This document shows positions 25,945 through 34,856 of a DNA stretch of 64,000 nt, piece after piece. Each line of letters begins with the position of its first letter. Within the stretch, counting starts at the first letter, position 1. The stretch is from JBCBDX01 sp039822005. GTDB lineage: Bacteria; Pseudomonadota; Alphaproteobacteria; Rhizobiales; Rhizobiaceae. The stretch spans positions 372,001-436,000 of the forward strand of contig JBCBMZ010000002.1 of assembly GCA_039822005.1 (NCBI GenBank), in the 5' to 3' direction. The translations under genes and the position numbers were made by a program. Below the pieces are notes generated by a model, which was given only the letters and a program-made list of their open reading frames with translations, was not told the origin of the DNA and did not search any database.

Positions 25945-28071
25945 ATGAGTGCCGGCAGCCGTGCATCCGTTGATGCCGATATTGATATTGTTCGTCTCTT
26001 TGGTGCGCTGTGGCGAGACAAGTGGAAAATCCTCCTTGTTTCGTTGATAGTCACAGGACTGGTTGGCTTTTTGCTTGCCACGATGGCACCCACCTATCGC
26101 GCGAACAGCCGTGTTCTCATCGAAACCAGCGAAACGATCTTCACCCGGCCTCAAGATGACAATGGTTCGCCGCAGGATAGGGTGGATCCGGAAAATGTGG
26201 CCAGCCAGGTTGAAATTATCACGTCGACCGAATTGCTGACGAGGGTGGCTGAGGAATTGAATCTGGCGCAATATGCCGAGTTTGATGAAACAAAGGGCAT
26301 GGGCGCCATCAAGACCGCTTTGGTCATGTTCGGTATTATCGGTGACCCGTCGCGCGTTCCCGTTGAAAAGCGGGTGTTGGAGGCGATGCGAGAGCGTCTC
26401 GATGTGTTCACCGTTGAGCAGTCAAGGGTGATCGTGATCCAGTTTACCTCTGTTTCTGCGCAATTGGCGGCTGATGTCCCCAACGCTTTGGCGCAAGCCT
26501 ATGTGACAATTGAGAGCAGTGCGCGTTTGGAAAGCACGAGCGAGGCGAGCCGGTTTCTTGCCCGTGAGATTGAACAATTGCAGGAAAGCGTGAGGATCGC
26601 CGAGGGCCGTGTCGCCGATTATCGCGCAGCCAACGAGTTGTTTGTCGGTCAAAATGACGAAGTGCTAGCAACCCAGCAACTCTCTGAACTATCGACCGAA
26701 TTGTCGCGCGTGCGGGCAGACCGCTCGTCTTTGGAAGCACGCGTGCGGTCGATCGAAGGCGCGCTTGGCGCTGGCGCTGCCCTAGATACGTTGCCCGATG
26801 TCATTGCGTCGCCGCTGGTCAGCAGCCTGAATGGTCAGCGCGCCTTGTTAAATGCCCAAGCCGCGGATCTATCAACCACATTGCTGCCGAGCCATCCGCG
26901 CTTAAAGGCGGTCCGCGCGCAACTGGCCGATGTGGATGGCCAGATCCGCAGCCAGGCTCGCAAGGTGCTGGCTGGTCTTCGCAATGAAGCCAACATCGCT
27001 CAGGCGCGTGAAACTGAGCTGGAGCGCGATCTCAATACACTTAAAGCCGCCTCGGCTCGCGCCAATAGCCAAGCCGTTGAGCTGAATGCACTGGAGCGTG
27101 AGGCTGCATCACAGCGTGAATTGTTGGAGACCTATTTGGTAAGGTTTCGTGAGGCGCAGTCACGTGACGAAGGTCAGTATGCACCGGCTAAAGCGCGGAT
27201 GATCTCCGGTGCGACCGTTCCGTTTGAAGTTCATTTCCCAAAGTTGATCCCCATAGTGATCGGCATCTTTGTTGGCTCAGTCGTGCTGATGTCACTTTAT
27301 ACGCTGATGGCCGAGCTTCTGTCGGGCAGGGCGATGGTGCCCGTCAACGCCGGGTCGACCTTCGAGGAAGATTTGTCAGCCGTTAAAAGCGGTGACGCGC
27401 AAGCTGCGTCGGCGGCACCATCCATGGAAACACCGGAAGAGCCGGTGCATCAATTGGACGATGAACAGTATGCTGCCGAGACTGTGGCAAACGAACTGAT
27501 TGACCGTGGTGCTTCGCGGGCGCTCGTTGTTTCGCCCGATGGGTTGGCCGGGTCGGCCAATGCGGTAACGCTGGCCCGGGCAGTGGCGGCGCAGGGCGTG
27601 CGGACGATCCTCGTTGATGTGACAGGCGCCAATGCATCCGGTCGCCAGATGTGCGTTGATCGTCGACCAGCCGGATTGACAGATCTGTTGGTGTCGAATG
27701 CATCCTATAGTGATGTCATTCACGGCGATTTTAATTCGCAGGCCCATGTCCTGCCAACCGGCCGCGCCAACGCAAAATTGGCATCGCGGTCAATTGCGCG
27801 TTTGCCCACGATCATGAATGCCCTCGAGAGTGCCTATGATATCGTTTTGGTCGATTGCGGGTCCGCTGGAGTAGAGGCTCTGGAAACGCTCATGGGCGAT
27901 CAAACCGAGCTCGTTTTGTCGGTCATCGGGGATCCCGGTAGCCAAGCAAAACGCACAGTCGATGAGATGATGGCGGCTGGCCTTGACGATATACTGTTGA
28001 TCGTCGGCGAAGGCGGTAACAACGCCGCGGAACCGTACGACAACCCGGTTCGTCAACGGGTCTTTGCCTAA
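25945..28071 (+). CDS. Wzz-type chain-length protein with degenerate BY-kinase domain
   Basis: A 708-residue inner-membrane protein: Wzz domain with first membrane segment at about 30-50, long coiled-coil periplasmic part (about 190-400), second segment near 435-455 after FEVHFPKLIP, then a cytoplasmic P-loop-like domain (about 515-700). In this last part the Walker A region reads SPDGLAGSANAVTL, with no Gly-x-Gly-Lys-Ser/Thr; the Walker A-prime Asp (ILVDVTG) and Walker B (IVLVDCGSAG) remain, and no Tyr cluster is at the C-terminus. Chain-length control or export gating is likely; kinase activity is not. The ATG at 25945 begins the conserved part; its stop overlaps that of the convergent GNAT gene. 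Confidence 0.88.
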   Translation: MSAGSRASVDADIDIVRLFGALWRDKWKILLVSLIVTGLVGFLLATMAPTYRANSRVLIETSETIFTRPQDDNGSPQDRVDPENVASQVEIITSTELLTRVAEELNLAQYAEFDETKGMGAIKTALVMFGIIGDPSRVPVEKRVLEAMRERLDVFTVEQSRVIVIQFTSVSAQLAADVPNALAQAYVTIESSARLESTSEASRFLAREIEQLQESVRIAEGRVADYRAANELFVGQNDEVLATQQLSELSTELSRVRADRSSLEARVRSIEGALGAGAALDTLPDVIASPLVSSLNGQRALLNAQAADLSTTLLPSHPRLKAVRAQLADVDGQIRSQARKVLAGLRNEANIAQARETELERDLNTLKAASARANSQAVELNALEREAASQRELLETYLVRFREAQSRDEGQYAPAKARMISGATVPFEVHFPKLIPIVIGIFVGSVVLMSLYTLMAELLSGRAMVPVNAGSTFEEDLSAVKSGDAQAASAAPSMETPEEPVHQLDDEQYAAETVANELIDRGASRALVVSPDGLAGSANAVTLARAVAAQGVRTILVDVTGANASGRQMCVDRRPAGLTDLLVSNASYSDVIHGDFNSQAHVLPTGRANAKLASRSIARLPTIMNALESAYDIVLVDCGSAGVEALETLMGDQTELVLSVIGDPGSQAKRTVDEMMAAGLDDILLIVGEGGNNAAEPYDNPVRQRVFA

Positions 28072-29264
28072 CCGGCCTTTGGATGGCTGCGGGACGAGCC
28101 GGACAGGCTTTTGCGCAGTTTCTTTGCCGTCGCCCAAAGCGTTGGGTTGGACTTGAGCGCCCGCACCGTGTGGGTGCGTATGTCATTTGCCATGGCAATC
28201 AATTGGCCGCGAAAGTTGGCAGCTACAAAAGTGTCAGCCTGCCAAGTTTCGATGTCACACCAGCGACGCTTATAGACTTCATCACCAATGCCAAAATCAA
28301 ATATCTCAAAGCCTTGAGCGCAGTAATTTTCGATGGTGCGAAAGAAGAGAAGGTCGCCAGGGCTGGCGAAGGCAAATTCATTGTCAAAAGCGCCAAATTC
28401 GACCGTCACGCGGGTGCCGAATTCGGTGCACCCAATTACGGCAATCGGCTTTTCGTTCACACAGAGCGCGTGAATAGTGTGGTAGGCACCGTCAGTATTT
28501 TGGTTTTTGTTTGCGAACAAAGAGCGAAAAACCTGACGGGTGGACGCGTCCGCAAAGACGTCGAAAATGCCGAGTTCCTGAAAACGTCTCGATTTGAGGT
28601 CGAAGAAACGATCCAGCAACAAGATGGATTGTTCCGGACCGTCGGCAACGACCAATGCCACCGATCCGATTTCTTCCAGCTTGCGCTGCGATGAGCGCGC
28701 TTTCTTGCGCATTCGCTTGGCGTTGCGCTCAGCCAGTACCGCATCAAAGCCGTCTGCAATCGAGAGCGAAAGCGCGACATTGGGACTTCTCGCCGAGCGG
28801 TTGTCCACAAAAGGGTTTGCCAAATCGCCCGCTTCTGCCAGTTGGCGCTCCAAGACCAGGGAACAAGGCGTCGAAGGTTCGCGGTGCAAGGCCAAGCGGA
28901 GCGTACGCCGGTCGACAATGCCTAGCGCCTTGATAGCTTCGCACGAACCAATGGGAAAATTGCCATTGGCATGCCGCCCACCAATATATCGGGCCGTGCA
29001 ATCATCATAGGTTTGCAATGGCAGAAGAACCGGTCCGCTCGGTGTTGGAAACTCGATCAAAAACGGCTTGGTCTCCTCCCGCGCCAACCAAAGGCTCAAA
29101 AGGCGTGGATCTTGATAAGCCGAATGCACCCAGCTTCTTGGAATGTCGGTCAGCCGTGAAAGCGCTGCATCCCGATCGCAAACAACCGCCAGACGCAGCC
29201 GTGCGTCAGATCGCGCATGGCTGCCCCCCGTATAAGAATGTTCGCGGCTCGTAAGCTCAACCAT
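28068..29264 (-). CDS. GNAT-family acetyltransferase (BioF2/FemAB-like)
   Basis: A 398-residue protein of the Acetyltransf_6/CelD type common in exopolysaccharide loci. The acetyltransferase-like fold is in the second half: LNERNAKR-like linker, RMRKKARSSQRKLEEIG (about 184-200), then LCVNEKPIAVIGC and the terminal EIFDFGIGDEVYKRRWCDIE (about 336-355). The family is thought to N- or O-acylate sugars or peptides on the way out; no substrate can be named. It is convergent with the Wzz-like gene and divergent from the deacetylase, and the stop codons with the former overlap by four bases. Confidence 0.82.
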   Translation of the reverse strand: MVELTSREHSYTGGSHARSDARLRLAVVCDRDAALSRLTDIPRSWVHSAYQDPRLLSLWLAREETKPFLIEFPTPSGPVLLPLQTYDDCTARYIGGRHANGNFPIGSCEAIKALGIVDRRTLRLALHREPSTPCSLVLERQLAEAGDLANPFVDNRSARSPNVALSLSIADGFDAVLAERNAKRMRKKARSSQRKLEEIGSVALVVADGPEQSILLLDRFFDLKSRRFQELGIFDVFADASTRQVFRSLFANKNQNTDGAYHTIHALCVNEKPIAVIGCTEFGTRVTVEFGAFDNEFAFASPGDLLFFRTIENYCAQGFEIFDFGIGDEVYKRRWCDIETWQADTFVAANFRGQLIAMANDIRTHTVRALKSNPTLWATAKKLRKSLSGSSRSHPKAG

Positions 29265-29358
29265 GTTTCAACCCTTTGCCCATAGGGTTGCTGATTGAGG
29301 TATCTATTTCGTTGTTTTTAAGCGGAAATTCACGCGCGTACCGTCCCGGTTGGTCTGC

Positions 29359-30411
29359 ATGGTAAACAAAACATTGATGCGCAAAATTTTCATGGTGGGC
29401 GCACAGGCGACCGGCATGACCTTCCTTTCGCGCATGTTGCTTGGCGGGAAGGGCGGCATATTGATGCTCCACCGCGTCAGCCCCCCGATCAATACAGCCG
29501 GGATCAACAATTTCCTGTGCGTGCGTGCTGACTTTCTGGACCGGCTGATCATCTCTCTCAAGCGCGATGGCTTCAAATTCGTCAGCGTGGACGAATGCGT
29601 GGATCGTTTGCGTCTCGGCCATGGTGATGAGCGTTTCCTGTCTGTGACGCTCGATGATGGGTATCGCGATAATATGGTGGCAGCTGCGCCGGTGTTTCGC
29701 GCCCATGATGTACCCTACACGATCTATGTGTGTCCCGGCTTTGTGGAAGGAACCGCCCATTTGTGGTGGGACATTTTGGCGACGGTGATTTCAAAGCAAA
29801 AGCGCATTGCGTTTAATGCGCCGGAAGGGCGGGTGGCGGTTGATTGCAAAACGCGCAACCAGAAACTGGCCGTCTACAATGATCTGATCGATCATTTGAC
29901 GCAGGATTTGGACGAGGAAACCCAGAGACGATTTGTGTGTGATTTGGCCGACGCCTATGCCGTCGATCCAGTGCGATACACACAAGACGCGATCATGAGC
30001 TGGTCGGAACTGCGCGAGATTGCAAAGGACCCGCTGTGCACCATCGGCGCGCACACGCTCAACCACTACCATCTCGCCCGATTGCCACAAGAGCAGGCAC
30101 GTTTTGAAATTGCCGAGAGCGCGCGGGTTCTGGAACTGGAACTGGGTAACCGTCCCAAGCATTTTGCCTACCCCTATGGCAGCACGCTCGCCGTGGGCAA
30201 GCGCGAAGTCAAGCTGGCCAAAGAGGCGGGTTACTTATCCGCCGTCACCACGCGCCACGGTCTTTTGCAATCCAACCATGGTGACCATTTGCACGCCCTG
30301 CCGCGCGTGTCTGTCAACGGCAACTACCAACGAGCCCATTATGTGCGCACCATGCTGAGCGGGATCACGGTGCCGGCCTCGAATTTCGGTCGTCTGACGG
30401 TAACGGTTTGA
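29359..30411 (+). CDS. Polysaccharide deacetylase family protein (NodB-like)
   Basis: A 350-residue carbohydrate esterase 4-type protein. The NodB fold shows ILMLHRVSPP (about 37-46), the catalytic/metal region SVTLDDGYRDN (about 95-105) with the Asp pair, and TIGAHTLNHYHLA (about 230-242) with the two metal His residues, followed by HFAYPYGS. It could remove acetyl groups from the polysaccharide made here or from peptidoglycan. No signal peptide is clear, so its compartment is uncertain; ATG 29359 and 29377 are both possible starts. Confidence 0.87.
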   Translation: MVNKTLMRKIFMVGAQATGMTFLSRMLLGGKGGILMLHRVSPPINTAGINNFLCVRADFLDRLIISLKRDGFKFVSVDECVDRLRLGHGDERFLSVTLDDGYRDNMVAAAPVFRAHDVPYTIYVCPGFVEGTAHLWWDILATVISKQKRIAFNAPEGRVAVDCKTRNQKLAVYNDLIDHLTQDLDEETQRRFVCDLADAYAVDPVRYTQDAIMSWSELREIAKDPLCTIGAHTLNHYHLARLPQEQARFEIAESARVLELELGNRPKHFAYPYGSTLAVGKREVKLAKEAGYLSAVTTRHGLLQSNHGDHLHALPRVSVNGNYQRAHYVRTMLSGITVPASNFGRLTVTV

Positions 30412-30622
30412 GGCGTAATCGTGCTCCGGAAGAAAGCTTGTGCGACCCGGTGAATGGCTGGTTGGAGCCCGAAGCGATCATTACACCAGGCAGATTTATG
30501 TTCTTTTCGAGCCAATACAGGTATTTATCGGGTTTTGAAACAGCCTCCTGCACGTGCAAAGCCGGAACTATCTCAAAGAACCACGCCAACCATCAGACGT
30601 TCTCCCAAAACCTTTTCGACGA

Positions 30623-32047
30623 TCAGTGCGCGATCATCACATGCCGCACGGCGGTATAATCCTCTAAGGCATACATCGACATGTCCTTGCCATAGCCAGA
30701 TTGCTTCAACCCGCCGTGTGGCATTTCATTAACGAGCATGAAATGGGTATTCACCCATGTACACCCGTACTGAAGAGCTGCAGACGTTTCCATCGCTTTG
30801 CCGATGTCGGAGGTCCATACAGACGACGCCAGACCATAAGGACTGTCATTTGCCCAATCGACAACCGGGTCATCGTCAGTGAATCTGGTTACTGAAACAA
30901 CCGGTCCGAAGACTTCACGCTGAACAATCTCATCAAGTTGTTTCGCACCCGCGACGACTGTCGGTTTGTAGTAGTATCCAGCGCCGCTATCAGGCTTGCC
31001 GCCCGTCGTGATTTCGATATGCGCCTGCTCTGCAGCACGCTCAACAAAACTTGCAACCCGATCGCGCTGGCGGGGAGAAATCAGTGGGGGTATCTCGTTT
31101 GTCGTGTCATCGTCAGCATTATAGATGATGCTCGCGGCGGCTGCGGTTAGATCAGCGACAAAATTGTCATAGATGCTCGCATGTGCATACACCCGGCAGG
31201 CAGCAGTGCAGTCCTGCCCTGAATTGTAATAGCCAAACGCTTTCAGACCGTCGACCGTGCGTTCGAGATCAGCATCGCCATAGACAATAACCGGTGCTTT
31301 GCCGCCAAGTTCCAGATGCGTACGCTTAACGCCTTTAGAGGCGGCCATGAGCACCTTTTTTCCCGTCGCCACGTCACCGGTAATCGAGATCATGTCGATG
31401 CCTTGGTGGTTCACAAGCGCATTGCCGACTGAACCGCCCTGTCCGGTAATCACATTGACAACACCGGGCGGCAGGATGTCGGCAAGGATTTTCGCAAAGG
31501 CCAATGCCGTTAGTGGTGTTTGTTCACTTGGTTTCATAATGACCGTGTTTCCGCCGGCCAGTGCGGGCGCTAACTTCCAAGCCATCATCATGATGGGGTA
31601 ATTCCAAGGGGCAATCGATGCGACCACGCCTATTGGGTCGCGGCGGATCATTGAGGTATGCCCCTCCATGTAGGTGCCTGCTACAGGGCCGTGCATGTTG
31701 CGAACCGCACCTGCGAAAAAACGGAAACAATCGGCAACAGCCGGAATTTCTTCATTCTTCACTTCGTTAATTGGTTTGCCACAGTTGAGTGCTTCCAGCG
31801 CGGCCAATGCATCGAGATTGGCCTCAACGGCGTCTGCAATCGCAAGGAGCTTCTCTGAACGTTCGGCTGGTGTCGTTTTTGCCCAAGCCGGATATGCGGT
31901 GCGGGCCTCGGCGACGGCTCTGTTGATTTGGTCAGCATTGGCTTCAGGCATCTTAACGATAGCCTCCCCCGTGCGTGGGTTCAGAACCGTCTCTTCCGTC
32001 TCGGTGCCAGGTTCGAAGGTGCTTCCGATCAGCATGTTGGTATCCAT
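30623..32047 (-). CDS. patD: Gamma-aminobutyraldehyde dehydrogenase
   Basis: NAD-dependent oxidation of 4-aminobutanal to GABA, the second step of putrescine breakdown by transamination. The 474-residue ALDH has MIRRDPIGVVASIAPWNYP (about 132-150), catalytic Glu in LELGGKAP (about 246-253) and Cys in NSGQDCTAACRVY (about 275-287), the last string being specific for the PatD/YdcW type. It is the last gene of the polyamine operon, 59 bases after the second permease. The matching aminotransferase is not in the window. Confidence 0.9.
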   Translation of the reverse strand: MDTNMLIGSTFEPGTETEETVLNPRTGEAIVKMPEANADQINRAVAEARTAYPAWAKTTPAERSEKLLAIADAVEANLDALAALEALNCGKPINEVKNEEIPAVADCFRFFAGAVRNMHGPVAGTYMEGHTSMIRRDPIGVVASIAPWNYPIMMMAWKLAPALAGGNTVIMKPSEQTPLTALAFAKILADILPPGVVNVITGQGGSVGNALVNHQGIDMISITGDVATGKKVLMAASKGVKRTHLELGGKAPVIVYGDADLERTVDGLKAFGYYNSGQDCTAACRVYAHASIYDNFVADLTAAAASIIYNADDDTTNEIPPLISPRQRDRVASFVERAAEQAHIEITTGGKPDSGAGYYYKPTVVAGAKQLDEIVQREVFGPVVSVTRFTDDDPVVDWANDSPYGLASSVWTSDIGKAMETSAALQYGCTWVNTHFMLVNEMPHGGLKQSGYGKDMSMYALEDYTAVRHVMIAH

Positions 32048-32106
32048 CGACTTTCTCCCTTCAAGTCCTTCAAAACTTGTTGTTTTAGGTTCTCAATTAG
32101 TCCCGT

Positions 32107-32910
32107 TCATTTGCCTTGCCCGGAAACCGACTCAGTCCCCCGGGTTAAGTAAAATGCGCCTAGAATTGGTAGAAAGGTCACCAGAAATACGATCATGGCG
32201 ACCACATTGGTTACGGGCCGCTGGCGAGGACGAACCAGTTCTTCGAGCATCCAAATGGGAAGCGTTTGCTGTTGCCCCGCGGTGAACGTGGTGACGATGA
32301 CTTCATCGAAGCTGAGCGCAAAAGCCAACATACCGCCGGCCAAAAGTGCGGTGGCAATGTTTGGCAATATGACGAACCGCAAGGTCTGGAAATAGGTTGC
32401 GCCCAAGTCCATTGAGGCTTCGACAAGACTGCCGGAAGTACGGCGGAATCGAGCAATGGCATTGTTGTAAACAACAACGATACAGAAAGTGGCGTGTCCG
32501 AGAACAATGGTCCAGGTGCTGAATGGAATGTCCGCAATGCTAAAAGCTGAGCGCAAAGAGATGCCGGTGATAATTCCCGGCAACGCGATCGGCAGGATCA
32601 CAAGGAGCGATATCGTCTCGCGTCCGAAAAACTTCGAGCGCGCCACTGCTGCTGCACAAAGCGTTCCAAGCACCAGAGCAATCACCGTTGAGAAACACGC
32701 CACCCTCAACGACAAACCCATAGCTTGCCATACATCAGGACGGTTCCAAGTGACCTCGAACCACTGGAGCGTGAGCCCGGGTGGCGGCCATTGGTAGCTC
32801 CGATCTTCCGTCGTGAAGGCGTAGATAAAGATAAGGAGTATAGGGAGGTGCAAAAACAAAAGCCCTCCTATCGCCGCCAATTTGAGGCCAAGTGAAGCTT
32901 TAGAGTGCAT
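32107..32910 (-). CDS. potC: Polyamine ABC transporter permease (PotC/PotI type)
   Basis: A 267-residue inner-membrane permease with six membrane segments. The EAA loop is GSLVEASMDLGATYFQTLRFVILPNI (about 170-195), the site that contacts the ATPase. Together with the other permease it forms the channel of the importer. Its start overlaps the first permease gene by 11 bases. Names follow the Pot system by position and similarity; putrescine rather than spermidine is suggested by the downstream patD. Confidence 0.88.
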   Translation of the reverse strand: MHSKASLGLKLAAIGGLLFLHLPILLIFIYAFTTEDRSYQWPPPGLTLQWFEVTWNRPDVWQAMGLSLRVACFSTVIALVLGTLCAAAVARSKFFGRETISLLVILPIALPGIITGISLRSAFSIADIPFSTWTIVLGHATFCIVVVYNNAIARFRRTSGSLVEASMDLGATYFQTLRFVILPNIATALLAGGMLAFALSFDEVIVTTFTAGQQQTLPIWMLEELVRPRQRPVTNVVAMIVFLVTFLPILGAFYLTRGTESVSGQGK

Positions 32911-33820
32911 CGAACGCTCCAGCGCGCTTGGCTAACGTGAGGTAGACGCCCATGACCACTATAGGGACAACGGCAAATGCCGCTGCTAATGGAATGTTTC
33001 CGGCCGTTCCTTGAAACTGGTAAACCGCTTGACCGATCATGCGAGCCGATGTGCCGACGATTTGGGGGATAATGTAGTCGCCCATCGTAAGAGAAAATGT
33101 GAAAATGCTGCCTGCAATTATGCCAGGTAGCGCCAGCGGAATGATCACATGTCGGAGCGTTTGGCTGGGTTGAGCGCCCAAATCACCAGACGCTTCCAGC
33201 ATTGAAGGCGGAACGCGTTCTAATGCCGCCTGCACAGGCAAGATCATGAACGGAAGCCAGACATAAAGAAAAACTAGAAACGTACCGGTCCAACTCACCG
33301 ACAACGAGTTTCCGCCGACGACCGGGATGGCCAAATAGGCTTCCAGGACCCACGACAAATGGAGCGTCTCAAAGAGCCAGTTCAAGATACCTTCTTGTGC
33401 AAGGATAAGCTTCCAAGAGTAGACTTTAACCAGATAGCTGGACCACAGCGGCAGCATTACACCCAAGTAGAATACAGCCTTCCACCGGCCAGTTGCGTAT
33501 CGCGCAGCATAATAAGCTATGGGAAATGCAACGATTGCTGCTGCAATTGTCACTGCGGATGCCATTAAAAGCGTCCGCACCAGGATATCAAAGTTGGAGG
33601 CCCGAAAGAGCTCTCCATAGGTCTTTAGCGTGAATTCATACCGGATAAGGCCAGAGAATTCATCGATCGAGAAAAAGCTTTGAGCCAACAGTGCAAAAAG
33701 CGCCCCAAGATAGACAATGCCAAGCCAAAGTACAGGCGGGAGGACCAACAAAAGCAGCATTACGTTTGGTCGGCGCCAGAGAGTGTCGGACAGCCTGGCA
33801 CCGAGTGAAGCTTCAGCCAT
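32900..33820 (-). CDS. potB: Polyamine ABC transporter permease (PotB/PotH type)
   Basis: A 306-residue inner-membrane permease with about six hydrophobic segments and a long first periplasmic loop. The EAA motif reads PPSMLEASGDLGAQPSQTLRHVIIPLALPG (about 205-234). It overlaps potA by 8 bases and potC by 11, so the three are translated together. Confidence 0.88.
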   Translation of the reverse strand: MAEASLGARLSDTLWRRPNVMLLLLVLPPVLWLGIVYLGALFALLAQSFFSIDEFSGLIRYEFTLKTYGELFRASNFDILVRTLLMASAVTIAAAIVAFPIAYYAARYATGRWKAVFYLGVMLPLWSSYLVKVYSWKLILAQEGILNWLFETLHLSWVLEAYLAIPVVGGNSLSVSWTGTFLVFLYVWLPFMILPVQAALERVPPSMLEASGDLGAQPSQTLRHVIIPLALPGIIAGSIFTFSLTMGDYIIPQIVGTSARMIGQAVYQFQGTAGNIPLAAAFAVVPIVVMGVYLTLAKRAGAFDAL

Positions 33821-34814
33821 TATAGCCCACCATAAGATGAAGGGCGTCTGGGTCCCAGTGCAGCTTCACGGTTGCTCCGGTATTTGGAACCTCGACTCCC
33901 TTGGGCAATAGTATGTTCAGCACAGTCTCATCGGCTCTGACTTCAAGTCTTGTTGCTGCCCCAAGAAAAGCAGCCTCAACCACTTTTCCACTAAGTGGCC
34001 CATTGCCAATCCGGATAGATTCTGGCCGCAAGCTGGCATAAGCTTCGTGTCCGGTAAGCTTGGAAACAAGAGTAGGCGGCAACACATTTGACGAGCCGAC
34101 AAAGTCGGCGACAAAAGGGGTGTTTGGCCGGTCATAAACCTCTTGAGGCGAACCAATTTGTTGTATCTTGCCTTCATTGAAAACCGCAACTCTGTCCGAC
34201 ATCGACAAAGCTTCGCCTTGGTCATGGGTCACGAAGATAAAGGTGATGCCAAGACGGCGCTGCAACACCTTAAGTTCAGACTGCATTTGTTCGCGTAGTT
34301 TCAGGTCCAGCGCGCCTAATGGCTCGTCCAGCAATAGCACTTTCGGCTGCATAACAAGCGCCCGCGCTAAAGCTACGCGTTGACGCTGTCCACCAGACAA
34401 TTGTGATGGCTTACGCGCGCCAAAGCCACCAAGAGCGACTAAATTCAGCGCCTCTTCTGCCGCAGACAGTCGAGACGCCTTTGCTTCGCCGCGAACCATC
34501 AGCCCATAGGCCACATTATCCAAGACATTTAGATGCGGGAATAGCGCGTAATCCTGAAACACCGTATTTACAGGGCGCCGATACGGCGGCACCTGCGTGG
34601 AATCTTCACCGAATATCGAGACAGTCCCAAATGTCGGCTGTTCAAACCCTGCAATCAGCCTGAGGCAGGTGGTTTTGCCTGATCCAGACGGTCCAAGGAG
34701 GGCGAAAAACTCGCCCTCATTAATACCTAATTCAACGCCGTCGACTGCTCGCACATCAGCGAAGTGTCGCGAAACAGCATTCAACTCTACAGCTAACGTC
34801 CCGTTTGGGCTCAT
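33813..34814 (-). CDS. potA: Polyamine ABC transporter ATP-binding protein
   Basis: A 333-residue ATPase that powers the importer. Walker A is GPSGSGKTT (about 36-44), the signature LSGGQRQRVALARAL (about 137-151) and Walker B VLLLDEPLGALD (about 157-168), followed by the switch His in FVTHDQGEA. A TOBE domain is at the C-terminus (about 255-333). ATG 34814 is used; a TTG at 34823 is the alternative. It follows the binding-protein gene after about 40 bases. Confidence 0.93.
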   Translation of the reverse strand: MSPNGTLAVELNAVSRHFADVRAVDGVELGINEGEFFALLGPSGSGKTTCLRLIAGFEQPTFGTVSIFGEDSTQVPPYRRPVNTVFQDYALFPHLNVLDNVAYGLMVRGEAKASRLSAAEEALNLVALGGFGARKPSQLSGGQRQRVALARALVMQPKVLLLDEPLGALDLKLREQMQSELKVLQRRLGITFIFVTHDQGEALSMSDRVAVFNEGKIQQIGSPQEVYDRPNTPFVADFVGSSNVLPPTLVSKLTGHEAYASLRPESIRIGNGPLSGKVVEAAFLGAATRLEVRADETVLNILLPKGVEVPNTGATVKLHWDPDALHLMVGYNG

Positions 34815-34856
34815 GGTGCTCAAGGCCGTGCCCTATCCGTTTGGTGTCGACCGCTA

